DNA of 64,000 nucleotides from Carex sylvatica (GCA_964058845.1 CAXKVR010000195.1:1-64000); one strand, 5' to 3'. Positions 1-12,939 are shown, numbered from the stretch's first letter. Notes: generated from the letters alone by a model not told the origin. Numbers and translations: made by a program.

Positions 1-1
1 G

Positions 2-2354
2 CTTATCTCTAAGCTTCTAGGCTACTGCATCGTCGCTGCCTCCACCACCGTCAAACTCCCTCAGGTCCGTCTTCCACTTCTCCCATCATCTCTATTTTTT
101 CAACTTTTTCAATTTTATGGTGAATTGGCCTCTTCCTGTTAGATTCTTAGAATTGTCAACCACAAAAGTGCACAAGGCCTCAGCGTCACAGCATTTGAGC
201 TTGAAGTTGTCGGCTACACTATTTCCCTCGCATATTGCATTCACAAGGGATTATCTTTCTCAGCTTATGGTGAATTGGCCTTTCTCTTGATCCAAGGTTA
301 ACTACTCTTAATGCATATATATATATATATAATATGTTTTATACTTCTCACCCAATCACATTCATTTCTCAGATTTAATCATTTTTGTTTGCTTTCTGCT
401 TTCAGCCATAATTTTGGTAGCTGTCATTCACTATTTTTCTGGGCCGATTAAAGTGAAGACATGGCTCGTGGTTTTGCTGTATCCTTTCCGTTTATGATCT
501 ATTACTTTTTGCAAACTATATCCAACATTTCTCATCTTTGCAGATAATGTTTATTGCCCCAATTTGTGTGTTCCTTTAAATGTTAATAACTTTGCCCTAC
601 TTATAAACTAACTTTTTGCTTAAATTGGAACTGTGCTATATATCTTGGTTTTGGTTCTACTGTACTGGTACGGGAACCAGTTTAAATTGTGCTAACATGA
701 GAAACTCCAGTATTTAAGTATTTTTAAATAAAAAAATCTAGGTGTTATTTGAAGAATGCTAAATTTTCTTATTTGCAACAAAGATGAGATACGCACCAAT
801 TTTCTTAGATTGGTTGTAATGGAATTTTGAGTTTTTTTTTAGTTTATGCATGCAACTTTCTTAATAATATGTGAATAGATATGGTGCTATAGCTCCAACT
901 ATATTGGGAGGTCGAATTGATCCTGTTCTCTTTGAAGCCCTTTATGTAAGCTTCTGTAACTTTTTAATAATTAGTATCACGTGGTTATTTACTAATTTAT
1001 CAATCAGTATACCCATTAAATAAATATTGGTACATTGTGGTTTTCTCATGTTGCAGGCTAGTCAACATGCCATCTTTATTTTTGCGAGAGTTCCACAAAT
1101 TTGGAAGAACTATTCTGTAAGTTTGTTTGTTTCTATACCATATCATTACTCATTTAAGGCACATTTTCTTTTTGTTTGAGTTCCACAAGTTTGTTTGTGT
1201 TTCTATACCATAGTAAATGTTAAAAGAACACAAGTACTGTGTACATATTTTTTGTTGTTGTAAAACAATGAAATATTAATTAATAATTCTGAAGACATCT
1301 GATCTGAGGTATCATTTGCACCACTTGAGGTCCATCTTTCGTCCAAAAGATGTCCAAAATGTTATGTTCCCAATTCCCCAGTCCCTCTATAGTTGGATCA
1401 AATGAGCAGTCGATTTACAATTAAAAGAATTACAGATTATATGGCCCTACCAGGATGGCAGAGTTGTTATTTTGGCTTTTGATCATTAAAGTTCTCCAAT
1501 GAGACTGTTGAAGTACTTGTCATTTGAGCCTATGCTATTTTTTCATTTTTGGTGTCTTGTGTTCCTATGTTCTTATATTTTGGAAGGTAAATGAGTTACT
1601 AAATTGGCTGAATGTTAAATGTAATATTTCTGCATTAAGAATTTATCTTATCTTTCATTCCATTAATGCAGAATAAGAGCACAGGGGAGCTTAGCTTTTT
1701 AACTTGTTTCATGAACTTTGGTGGTTCCCTCGGTAATACTCCTTACATCATTCAATTTCAAAGTCCTTGTGTATGTTCTTTGGATGTGATCATTTTATTT
1801 ACATCTAGTTTTTGCTACTTTATTTTGTCTTCTATAATTTGCAGTTAGAGTTTTCACTAGTATTCAAGAGAAAGCTCCTACAAGTGGTATCCTTTTTTTT
1901 CAAGTCATTGGTGCATGCATTAGATACATTTATACAACTTTATCTAAAATAATATCTGATGAACTTGCAAGGCCTCCGTGCTTCAGAAAAGCAATTTCTG
2001 AATTCCATAGTTGGATGGAATTAAGGTTTAAAATGCACATATCAAATCCGTCAACTAAATCAATGTTTGAACTGTTTATTATACTAATATTTCTGCCTTT
2101 TTTTAATTATAAGTTTAGTTTCACACAAGGAAACTAAGGGCCACAAATGGGCAGTATTTTAAATGAAAATTGTAATTTGTTTTGTAGCCATCTCACTTTG
2201 GATACCTGATACATTGTTTTAAATTTTTTGTTACCTTAACTACTTGAAAGTTCTTATGGGATATGTCACGGGTATAATCATGAATGGCACTCTGCTGTGC
2301 CAGATACTCGCCTACCGAAAGCCAGTCTCGAAGAAAGATAAGAAGTCGGATTAA
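2..2354 (+). CDS. MPDU1: MPDU1-like PQ-loop protein, 3' part of gene
   Basis: Exons read in frame are 2-64, 143-296, 406-478, 879-945, 1057-1116, 1672-1732, 1845-1886 and 2251-2354, giving about 207 residues that end in a lysine-rich tail (KKDKKSD) before TAA. The product matches mannose-P-dolichol utilization defect 1 homologues: hydrophobic segments and the PQ-loop signature in VKLPQ, followed by [13 protein letters not shown], and a second one in [18 protein letters not shown]. The family is membrane-embedded and supports use of dolichol-linked mannose and glucose in ER glycan and GPI assembly. The start and roughly 30 N-terminal residues lie before the window. Introns 479-878 and 1887-2250 have U12-type signals. 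I am sure of the family; exon 1 is the only untested edge. Confidence 0.9.
479..878 (+). other. U12-type (minor spliceosome) intron in MPDU1-like gene
   Basis: The donor reads GTATCCTTTC, the U12 consensus. A branch-site-like TTTCTTAAT lies at 857-865, with its A 14 bases before the AG at 877-878. Exon phase is preserved across it (CT|A giving Leu). Confidence 0.85.
1887..2250 (+). other. Second U12-type intron in MPDU1-like gene
   Basis: The donor is GTATCCTTTT and the branch-site-like TACCTTAAC is at 2232-2240, with its A 11 bases from the 3' AG at 2249-2250. Both are near-perfect U12 signals, and the flanking exons join in frame (G|TT giving Val). Confidence 0.87.
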
Positions 2355-2671
2355 AACTAGATGTGTTTTTGTTTTATGTAATTTAGTTGAAAGATCAATT
2401 CATAATTAAATCCCACTTCAGGTTATTTTTGTTAGGACCTTTCTGGTTTCTTGTGTAATTTACCGGTATGGAGAGAGTACAAATTTGGTGTATGCTCTTT
2501 AATTTACTTGTGAAGACCAACCCCATTAACAGTAAACTGAATGTTTTTACTTTTTAGTAATCTATTTTGTTTAATACTCACATTTGTTTGATTTAGAGAA
2601 TCTCCATTCTGCTTTGCAACTCTATTTGTACATGGAATACAAACTATGATTTAAGATTGCATCTCCTCGTG
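2355..2671. other. Convergent 3' intergenic region
   Basis: This stretch lies between the stop codons of the MPDU1-like gene (+) and the FAD oxidoreductase (-). It is AT-rich and I see only presumed 3' UTR and polyadenylation sequence for both. Confidence 0.6.
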
Positions 2672-5600
2672 CTAAAGGAAAAATTCTGAAATAGGGAGTT
2701 GGGTGAATAGTTCATTTGCTCTTCTATTCAGGCTGCGTAATGCTTCGATATGAGCCTCATCTTCCTCGACTGATATTATTTTTGAAAATTCTCCCTCACC
2801 AAGGTAGTCGATCACTCTATTCGCAGCTTCGAGCCCCGTCACATATGCTTTCTCCTGCCATGGAAAAATCAATCATCATTGTCTCAGGATAGAAAATATA
2901 GCCAGTGCTACTAAAGGACCCATTTTTTTTTTCACCGGCTACCGTGACATTGAATGGCCATTAACCTCAAAACTCAATAGGATAGCGATCAAACAATTAA
3001 TTTAAACTGTTCAATCATATCTTCTTTATTATGAAGTATATCAGTTTGGATTCAACGCTTAAAGGCAATTCGGTAGGTATTGGAGTTGGTGGTGGTATTA
3101 TGTTACGATAATCGGACTCTTTTTCACATCTTCCATTCAAAATTGATCAGAAAAATCTACTTGTAGCATTGCAAGAAATAGCTAATAATGACTAATAAAG
3201 TATTGTCTTTAGCCACCTTTGACCACGAGCCATGACGATTAACTATCCAATCCCCAGCCATGAACAAATTTGGAAAGCTTGTGGCACCTCGCATCATGTA
3301 CTTATAGGTACCTGTGAATCATGGACTAGTTAGAAGTAATCAAGAACCATAATATGATGCTTATAGGTACCCCTAATCATTTCAAAACAACTTGGCCAAG
3401 TAGTGTGATGCTTGAAAATGATGCTGAGTTTAAAAATACTTTACCTGGAGAAAACTGTGTTGCAGACTTTGGGCATCTAACAACTTTATGGTGCACCACC
3501 TTTGCATCTTCAAATTCTTGCATGCATTTGGTGAGTTTGGCAATAGCACTTTCAACAATCTGCTCATCTTTCAGAGGTAGCAAGTCACTGGCACAGGACT
3601 ACAATGCAGAAATTAAAAAAATATTTAGATATATCAGAAGCCCAGTTGATAGTATCTACAGATATCATTATGCTGCATTTTGTAATTATATTGGCTGGTT
3701 CAGCACAGCAGCCATTGTCATTAAATATCTTTCAGGGGTTTCTCACAATCCTTTTATATGCTCAAATACACCACTTTGAACAATAGCTCATTGGCTACAA
3801 CATCTCTTTTGATGGAATACACCAATTATAACACTTTTCATTTTATATGACCTCTTTCTTTCTTTTCTTTTTTCTTTTTTTTTTTTTTTAGGAGACGCCC
3901 GTAGGCTATTTTATATGACTTCTTGATTCTTGGTTGAAGAACCTTTCAGCAGTGATTTTTTTTTTCTTCTTATAGTACACTTTTCGGATGAGGCTTAATT
4001 GCATAAACAAGCCAGAATCCTCATTGAGGCCATTATTATACTACCATGTAAAAGTTTCAACCCTGGGTTTTGATAAAATGCAAAACCAAGAACTTACGAA
4101 TTCAGCCTCCAAGATAGTATTAGGTTCATCTTTGTATTCATCATAAACAGAACTCAGATCATAAAAAGTCCATGCAATTGATTCATCGATGCCGCAGCAC
4201 ACATTTGCTGCAGTTGGAATATTAACCTGTTTTTTTTTTTTTTTTTTTTTTTAAATGAGAAGTTAAACAGAGAAATATTTTACGAAATGAGAAAAAATTG
4301 TCAAAATCAACAATTTCTGACCTTTTTATCAAACCAGAGTTTAACATAGACCAGATCAGAGGTAGACAACTTAAGAACATTCAAGAACTCCTGACGTGAC
4401 TGCAACACTCGACTATGTGGAAGTTAATAATAAAAATTATAAACTAAAATTTAAAATAAAGCGAACAGAAAGTAACTGATATTTCACAAAATATTTATGC
4501 CTATAGTTTTACTGGGTAGCCCTATCAAACCACAAAATATCATTTATACCCCTGCAAAACAAGAAATATCTCATGTACTCACTTGAAACATATAAATGGC
4601 ACCTACAGGGTTGCAGGATCATATTGTTGAAGTATACATGCACAATTTCTTTCAATTTTACAGCTACAAGGGGAATGCATGATTTTGTTTATGATTTCTA
4701 AACAAAAAGATTGACACCTGCTCAGAATGATGGATTGCAGGGAAGAGATCCCAAGAGCTAAAACAAATGCATCTGCCTCATACACATCTCCTTCGCACAC
4801 TACTTGTGAAATACATCCTGTATCTTTGCTTAGGATTAAGTCGGTTGCTATGGTGTTTTTGCAAATTTTTAAGCCATTTGAGGTCAAGGATTCGATCCAT
4901 GGAGTGAATATTTTTACACCAACCTCGCCCCGGCACAAAACAAAATCAAAGTTTTGCTGAAGAAAGGCAAAAGGTAATAACATAATTTCTTGTAGGTAAT
5001 ATTATGATAGGCACACATGTCAAGGATTCGATCCATGGAGTGAATATTTTTACACCAACCTCGCCCCGGCACAAAACAAAATCAAAGTTTTGCTGAAGAA
5101 AGGCAAAAGGTAATAACATAATTTCTTGTAGGTAATATTATGATAGGCACACATATGACCACATTAAACAAAACAATTCACACATAAAATTAAAAAGGTA
5201 GATCACTTAAGGTATACTATCAAAGAAGGAAAAAAAAATTTCAAGAGAAAACATATATGGAAGTTACACTAGCAATGTAGGGTAGACTGAGTCTAAACAG
5301 GGAAGGATGGTTTTATGTTGGACATGCAGTGAAAAATTTTGGGGCCCAAAGCAAATCTTAGTCATGCACAAAACTTATTGGTCAAGTAATAGTGCTAACC
5401 TGATGGGAAAGTACATAATAATATAACATGCCTAAAGTCGCAGCGGCACTAGACTGCTCTCCTGGTGCAAATAAACCTGCTTGAACTGCCGGTTCAAAAA
5501 CCTCTCGATAAAGTCTCTGAGAGCAGCCATACTGCTTAAAAAGCTCCCTTGAGGTAACTGTCAGTAAAAGCTCGTACATCAGAAATTGAGAATATCTCCA

Positions 5601-6798
5601 ACTTCTGGGACCTTACTGAAAAATAATGATTGAATCAATTCCCTCACTTGTGTCATACTTCCTCCACGCAGTGTCAGTGTTGTCGAAGTCAATTACTACA
5701 TCAGAATAAACAAATCAAGACTGTTATTTTTTTAAAAATTGAAATAGTTTAACATCTCTATTTATAAGTACACAAGCATACCAGCAGCAATAAGAGGAAA
5801 GGATGTCAATCGATCCACCAATGGAAGTCGAGGAAACTGCAAAAGTTCATGTCTGACCAATTATAATCATAGAAATGTCTGACAAATATTTTTTGAAAGA
5901 AATTAGCAAATAATAAAAAGGACATACATGGGGATATGCAAGAGGTCCAAGAGGAGCAGGCAATTTAGGCTGATCCAGAAAAACAGGAAAATTGACCTAT
6001 AAAATGACAATATATTAGTTAAAAATATAGTTCCCAACTAAGAGGATGAGATGCAAATTGCAAATTCCTAGATGTGTTGTAGGAAAAGGAGATAATATGT
6101 ACCTGAAGCCCCTCTGGTGAGAAATATGATGACTTGATCCACTTTGTAAAAGGTTTGACACCCAAACCGTCTACTAGAGAGAATATGTTACGATATGGAT
6201 ACCAAAATCCTATATATAAATGTAGACATGAATATTAATAATAGCTTGAATATCCAATATCGATGCTCATTTAGTATTGAAATTACTTTGAAAAGGTATT
6301 TATTGCTACATTGATTCCCATTCCCTCATGGCTTGTACAATTTGCTTTATTCAGACAATTAACAGAAGTTTTTGTTGGTACTAGTAATTTTACATAGAAA
6401 ATGGCATACCTCTCAAGCTGACCTCTTCGGTGGGCCCACTTCCAGGTTGAAGCAGTGTTACATCAAATCCCTGACATACACAGACACTTATCATCAGTTA
6501 TCAATATATATATATATATATAAATAATATTGTGATAAATGTGCTTTTGAGCGAGTAATAGAGAATGACCTACCTGGTTGATGAGGTGATGAGCAGAGGC
6601 GAGGCCAGCCCAGCCAGCGCCGACGACAACCACCTTCTTTGGCTGCGTGGCTTTATGGGAAGAGGAGAGCTCGGCCCGGAAAAGGGAAAGACGGCGACGG
6701 GGGCGAATGGCGGAGGGAGTAGCCGGGAAGCAAGTGGCACGATGACCACAGCCGGAAGTTGAACTTGAGGTTGAGGCCCACATCGTTCCAACTTCCAA
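2672..6798 (-). CDS. Plastid-type FAD-dependent oxidoreductase (amine oxidase / carotenoid-desaturase-like)
   Basis: Thirteen exons on the minus strand: 6798-6574, 6470-6410, 6209-6103, 5996-5928, 5836-5782, 5695-5648, 5557-5400, 4956-4718, 4412-4322, 4226-4098, 3598-3445, 3311-3217 and 2854-2672. All join in frame to about 537 residues. The N-terminus is Ser/Arg-rich like a transit peptide. It is followed by a beta strand and the dinucleotide-binding motif VVVVGAGWAGLASA at residues 55-68, and a C-terminal FAD-contact segment LFMAGDWI, as in flavin amine oxidases and phytoene-desaturase relatives. The substrate cannot be told from sequence. The gene converges on MPDU1 and diverges from the fucosidase. 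Exon 8's acceptor and first 74 bases are duplicated exactly upstream (see 4883-5154). Confidence 0.85.
4883..5154. repeat. Exact 136-bp tandem duplication across an intron-exon junction
   Basis: Copy 1 is 4883-5018 and copy 2 is 5019-5154; I see no mismatch. Each holds 62 bases of intron with a splice acceptor (minus strand) and the first 74 bases of exon 8 of the oxidoreductase. The gene-proximal true acceptor is at 4957-4959 and the decoy at 5093-5095. 136 is not a multiple of three, so use of the decoy without further splicing would shift the frame. Confidence 0.93.
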
Positions 6799-7117
6799 CG
6801 GCCGGGAAGGGAAGCCTCACCACTGCTTTCTCTCTATGACTCTATCACTATATATGTTTTTTCTCTTTTCTTTTTTATTTTAATTATAATTATAATTATA
6901 TATATATTTTCCTCCTTAATCCACATCGTTCCGGGCCTATTGGACACCATAAGCCCAGCCCAATAATGGGTCGTCAACGATTGTAAGTTGTAAACAAGCA
7001 AATCCATTATGATATGATATGATATGATACGAGCACTAACTAATTCTCAACTCAAGCAAATCAAAGCAAAGCAAAGAGCCAAAGACAAACAACATCTAGC
7101 TGCTGCCTCTGATCTAG
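6799..7117. promoter_or_regulatory. Divergent promoter, FAD oxidoreductase / fucosidase
   Basis: The 319-bp gap between the two divergent start codons contains GGGCCTATT (6933-6941) and AGCCCAGCCCAAT (6952-6964). These resemble site II (GGGCC/GCCCA) elements common in plant housekeeping promoters. An AT-rich tract at 6875-6910 could supply TATA-like sequence. Promoter activity is inferred. Confidence 0.5.
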
Positions 7118-9632
7118 ATGCGCACCAAACTCCATTGTTGTTTCCATCTCTCTCTCCTCCTCACCCTCACCCTCACCCTCACCATCTCCACACTCCATTG
7201 TTCTTCCCTGTTAGTACCACCTCCTCTCCCAATTCTACCCATCCCCACCGCCTCCCAGCTCACATGGCAACAATCCGAGATGGCAATGTTTCTCCACTTC
7301 GGACCCAACACCTTCACCGACTCCGAGTGGGGCACTGGCCACGCCGACCCATCTGTCTTTTGCCCTTCTTCCCTTGATACCAGGCAGTGGGCCCACATAG
7401 CAAAAGAAACCGGCTTTGCAAGAATGGTTCTAACAACTAAGCACCATGATGGATTCTGTCTTTGGCCGTCGGCTTATACAAACTATTCACTGCAGTCGAG
7501 CCCGTGGCTGGATGGACAAGGGGATGTAGTGGGGGATTTAGCGGCTGCTGTGGAGGAATTCGGTCTCGAGCTCGGGTTGTATTTGTCACCGTGGGACCGT
7601 CATGAGCCATGCTACGGCAACACCCAGGACTACAACGAGTATTACCTGGGCCAGATGACTGAATTACTCACAAGGTGGCTTTTTAAGTATCAATTTTAGA
7701 TTTTAGTTTAGGTCAGAAGATTAATTCCTTTATGAATCAGGTTTCTTTACAACTAATTTCAAGTTCACATCCTCTTATATATTCAAAGCTTAATTTCTTT
7801 ATGAATCAAGTTTCTGGTGCTGGCATTGAGGTTTGTAATTTATAAGAATTCATTTTTCTGGAAAATCATTTATTAATGCAATTTTTCACCTTCAATTTGA
7901 TGCTACCTATGCATACTAAGCTGTAGCTTTCATTTTTATTTTATTAAGATCATGAATTAAGCAGACCCTACTTTCCTAAATAAAGATTCTTTTGGTTTAT
8001 TTTTTATTACATTTTATGCTGTTTTTATATTACAATAGAAAATTAAATATTTTCTTCAAAATTCTAATATTTTGGGTTGCTTTGTATTAGGTATGGGGAA
8101 GTAAAGGAGGTTTGGTTGGATGGAGCAAAAGGGGAGGGGGCGAAAGACATGGATTATTACTTTGACCGATGGTTTAAGCTAATCCATCAGCTTCAACCAA
8201 ATGTGATTATTTTCTCTGATGATGGGCCTGACAGCAGATGGGTCGGGGATGAGGCAGGAGTTGCCGGTTCCACTTGTTGGTCTCTGTTCAACATCAGCGA
8301 TGTCGAAATAGGACATACTGTCGAAGAGTAAGTTTTTGTTATATTTGGGTCTTTCGTTCCAGTTTGAGATTTCAATTTTAAGTATTCTAAAATTCTTAAC
8401 GGCTACTGTTGACCACAGAAAATAATCACCGAAAAATGGCCACAACTCTAAACATGTGACAACATGTATACGGGCTGAAAAGAGGTATTACCGTGTTGAA
8501 TTAGAGGTATAAAAAGTAGTTTTAACAAAAGGAGGGCCTAGCATTGTAAAGGCTGAAAAGAGGTATTGATGTGTTGAATTAGAGATTTAAAAAATGGTAG
8601 CTTGAACCAAAATAGGAGATAGCATTGTAAGGCTTGTACTGGCAGTTACTTAGCAGCAAAATAGTATTCCTTATTTCTAATTTATATTGTAATATTCAAA
8701 ACAAGCTTTGTGGCCCCATTGTTTGCAGAGTCTTATGTCATATTAATATTTATCTCATTTCAGCCATCAGTGATCTGTGAATTGAATTTCAGAAATAAGT
8801 TACTTTTTGTTAACTTTTGAAACTATTTCTTTGATGCTCACTCCCTCTAAACTCTAGATATTCTAAACAAGGCGACCCCAAAGGGAAAGACTGGGTCCCA
8901 GCTGAGTGTGACGTCTCCATAAGGCCTGGCTGGTTCTGGCATAGCTCAGAAAAACCTAAAAGTGCAACAACATTACTTGACATATACTACAAATCAGTCG
9001 GCAGGAACTGTCTCTTAATATTAAATGTACCCCCAAATACCTCCGGTCTTATATCCGATGAAGACCTTCAAGTACTCAAGGAATTTACAAATATTCGCAC
9101 TGCCATTTTCTCAAAAAATCAAGCAGAAAATGCAATTGTGTGTGCAAGTAGTGTACGTGGTGACGGCGATACCAGATTTGATGCATCAAATGTGCTCGAG
9201 GAAAGTATATATTCTTACTGGGCTCCTGAAGAGGGGCAGTCAGAATGGGTATTATCTCTTGAATTGGGTAAATTTATTTCATTTAATGTGCTTCAAATTC
9301 AGGAACCCATTCAAATGGGTCAGCGGGTCATTAGGTTTCATTTGGATGCACTTGTAGATGGTGAATATAAAACGATTGTTAATGGCACAACCATTGGTTA
9401 CAAGAGGTTGTTTCGGTTTCCTAGTGTGGAGACAAGGTTTTTGAGGTTGATTATTGATGAAGCCCGAGCGGATCCGTTGATATCTTTTGTTGGTTTGTTT
9501 GTTGATTCATTTTCGAATACAAATTATTTGAATGAAGATGACGAAAAATCTTCGAAAATTAGTACTGTGGTAAGGAGGTGGTGGCCTCAACGCCATGGAC
9601 AATTTTTGGGTGGAAGTACAGCTGCAATGTAA
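7118..9632 (+). CDS. FUC1: Alpha-L-fucosidase, GH29
   Basis: Three exons, 7118-7674, 8091-8327 and 8858-9632, join in frame to 522 residues. The product matches plant alpha-L-fucosidase 1 of glycoside hydrolase family 29, which removes fucose from glycans in the apoplast. The N-terminus is a signal peptide (a hydrophobic run of about 20 residues rich in Leu-Thr). GH29 landmarks are WQQSEMAMFLHFGPNTF near the start, TKHHDGFCLWPS, and EVWLDGAKG at about residues 192-200, whose Asp is the expected nucleophile. The last third is the C-terminal beta-sandwich region. The ATG at 7118 is chosen because it precedes the signal peptide. The length fits the plant family. Confidence 0.94.
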
Positions 9633-10263
9633 TAATATTTGTGGTTTTCAAATATTTTTTGAGGTCTGTTGGGAAGATACTGGTTAGATGCATGATGTAG
9701 TTCTTAGAGAAACTATGATATCATGATGATGCATATTATCATGGTTGTTTCTGTTTGTTTTAATGCAAATATGCAAAGTTCCAATCAGCATTTACTAAAA
9801 AAACTTGGTTGTTTCTTTCTTTCTTTACTGCGTGTTATTTTTGCACACCATATGACATTGAATTTATTCCCAGGCTTGTGAAACATCATATTACTGCTGA
9901 GCTCAATAATGGAATTCCATTTGTTTGTAATAACAAAAAGAAAGAGAAACTTGCTTCCATTTGAAGTCTTTAATTGGATTGGGTACAATAGTTGTACTTG
10001 CTTTTCATTTGTAAAGTTCTTATTGCCCTTGGTTTAATTTTAGTTTGTTGGAGAATGTTGACTAAACCACACGGCCCTTGGTTTAATTTTAGTGTGTCAG
10101 TGTCAAAGCAATTATTTGGATATGAGATACTACCATGCATTAGAGATGATACTCCAATCATATCCATCGACCGGCATTAAAGATGGTTCCCTTTGCCGAT
10201 ATCCATATATATCCTTAATTAATTATATATCTAAGGATCGAGTTCCCCCATAATCTTATAAAC
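9633..10263. other. Intergenic region 3' of fucosidase
   Basis: 3' flank of the fucosidase gene. It holds a 20-bp direct repeat, GCCCTTGGTTTAATTTTAGT, at about 10024 and 10074. No supported gene. Confidence 0.5.
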
Positions 10264-10315
10264 TATGACTAATTTGCTGCCAGCAACATTTCAGCAAATT
10301 ACTGCCAGGTCCCTA

Positions 10316-12939
10316 TGTGACATAATAAATATTTTATACTGACTGATTGAATTAAGGCGTTAAGAATCGAATAATAAATATAGAAAAACGGTCCAGTGCG
10401 GATGGATGACCCGCACTGCGGGTGGCTTCACCCGCACTGGGACAATTTTCCTTAACGAATTCCTGTGATTTTCACTGGGTGCGGATGGTAATGCGGATGG
10501 GAATCCGCAGTGCGGGTGAGTTCTGTACTCTTCTGAAGTTGACGAATTTTCGCTAAGTACTGGATGCGGATGGGGATCACCCGCACTGAGCTCAGTGCGT
10601 CCGCACTAGGCTCGGACTTTTTCCTGCGTCTTGAGTGCGGCTGGACGGATCCGCAGTGCGGATGATTGATCCGCACTGGGGTGTGTTTGTTATTTGCGCA
10701 GTGAATGCGGCTGGATGGATCCGCAGTGCGGATGGTTGGTCCGCACTGGGGTCTGTATTTCTGTTATTCTTGTTATTTTGAGGGACCTATTTGCAAAATG
10801 GATTAAATAAACATCTTCTCTTTCTCTTTCATCTTTTTAATAAATAAAATATTACATAAGGGCCTATTTGTAATAAACATTTTCAAGTTTGGTAATATTA
10901 ATAAAATGGAGGGGTTTATTAGCAAAATTCCAAATATTAATAAATTCCTTCCTTCTTCTTATCATTTTCACGGAAATAAAAGTGGGAAAAAAACTAGGTT
11001 TGGCCGAAAGAAAAGGGAAAGAGAAAGAGAGAGAGAAATCGAACGCGGAAACTGATCGGACTGACCGGAAAATCGAGATTCGAGCTGAATTGACGATCCT
11101 TGATCGATTAGAAAGCTTCAATTTGATATATATTTCTCCCTTGGTAATTTCTTGAAAATCCTAATTTATTCGATTTATTCGATTTGTCATGATTTCGGTT
11201 GGAATTTGTAATTAGGGTTTCGTAATCGAGTTCTAGCTCGATTAGTTGTTAATTTGTGATAATTGATACGATTTATCTTCCTTTTCTCTTGGAAACCCTA
11301 ATTTCATTTGATTTGTTATATTTTGGTGAAATTCGAAGTCGAATTTGATTTGAAACGTTATAACTCGATAATCGAATTGATTTGCTTGTGGAATTTGGAA
11401 TTGAACTAGGGTTTTGGGGTTGGATTGAAATGGAAAGGAATTATGATAGTTTCATGTGAAACTCTGGAAATTGTTGGAATTAATCGAGTTATAACTTCGT
11501 AAAACATATCGGTTCATGTTGTTTATTCAGAACCACCGATTGAATTGGAATTCGAATTAGGGTTTGGTAATGGTATTAATTATCGGATATTAATCGAACG
11601 CGTTAATCGCATTTAACGTATAAAATAGGTGGTAATCATACGAGGCAAAGGATTTCTGGATCGTTCGAGACGCCTGAGCCTTAGTCGAGCGTGCTATTAC
11701 TCAGGTGCGGGGTTTCTGGACTTGTTTGATATTTTATATTCAGAAATTAAACTGTGTTTCGATTTATATGCATTGCATTGCCTAAATAAAGTGAAACTCG
11801 AATTGTTTAATCTGATTGATTTGCATGCTGGTATGGTTATTATTTGTGTTGATCTGAATGATCTGATTTTGGAATTAAAGTCACCGTGCTTTATATCACC
11901 ATTGGTTGGTGGATATGGTATTATTGTCATCCACCGTGATGACGTCACCCAGGGGGTGAATCCGAATTTGTCAAAGTCTAATGCATGGACGTTTGACGCT
12001 CAGTGTTCTAAAGCTTTAGATCGTCTGACCTTCGGCAGTTCCCAGTACCGGTTGGGACGAAGGGTAAGTGACTTTGTACTATGATTTTGGATGTGGTGAC
12101 TGTGTATCGGATGGCATTACCCAGGGGGTATTGCGTTTGGATGGTCAGTTGGATTTATATGGATTTTCCGGATATGAATTGGAACCAGACTTTTAATTAA
12201 ACAGTTAAGCCTGTAATTACAGATGAGTGTCATGAGAAAAGGTTTTACCTGGCACAGCCGTCTGTAGGTGTCTGTAACCCTACAGACGAGTGGGAACGAA
12301 TTGGGGTCCAGTTTGGTGGAACATCTGTAGTTACTACCAGATATTCTGAAATCGAGTTAAATCAAACATTGTGTGCTTGAATTTCATCTTGGCAATTCCT
12401 GAATTTTGATTTCATTTGAATAAATGTTGTCGGGTTTGTGTATTGATGTTTATATATGATTATAAACTGATTTGAGCTTTATTTGTGTTTACTTTTTGAA
12501 TATAATCTGTGATTGCAAGTCCAGGGACGATTTGTGGCAATTTATCGCACTGAGAATTCAATTCTCATCCCATCTTTTGGGTTAATTTTTCAGGTACCGG
12601 TTCGGCGGATCCGAGAGAGACACGAGGTCGGTAGGCCTGGTTTTCACCGCTGCTTAGCTGTCTGGTATTGTGACTAGAGACATGTATAGATTTATGTTTT
12701 GATTGTATATATATATGTGTTCTCTATGTCATTTGGTGATACGTATCCATCGAGATACGGATTTTGTATGATATTACCTGACCAGTTGGGATTTGTGAAC
12801 TGTTTTTCTTAGTTATTTGTTTGTTTTGTTGGTGTGTTTTACTTTCTATTATATCGTACTTGCCTTGTAGGCATACGGGCAACCGTATGTCTACGGCAGG
12901 AGGCACCCGTCACGCCTCGTGGGGCCGCGGGGTGTGACA
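10316..12939 (+). repeat. 5' LTR
   Basis: It begins TGTGACATAATA and ends GGGTGTGACA. It is nearly identical to 17917-20542. The 5' third carries many CCGCACTG/CAGTGCGG motifs. Confidence 0.92.
10392..10752. promoter_or_regulatory. Cluster of CCGCACTG / CAGTGCGG motifs in U3 of the LTR
   Basis: About nine exact copies plus one near copy of an 8-mer, in both orientations, lie in about 360 bp, often as palindromic pairs enclosing GGATGG or TGATC spacers. The last two form an imperfect tandem of about 65 bp. The same array is in the 3' LTR at 17993-18353. A role as enhancer or protein-binding array is inference. Confidence 0.6.

Noticed and set aside
5019..5154. Extra exon of the FAD oxidoreductase in the upstream duplicate copy
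   Set aside because: It has an acceptor but no donor and would break the frame, so I treat it as a decoy, not an exon.
7114..7398. Open frames antisense and in other frames over the fucosidase exon 1
   Set aside because: Shadows of a strong coding exon with repeat-rich composition.
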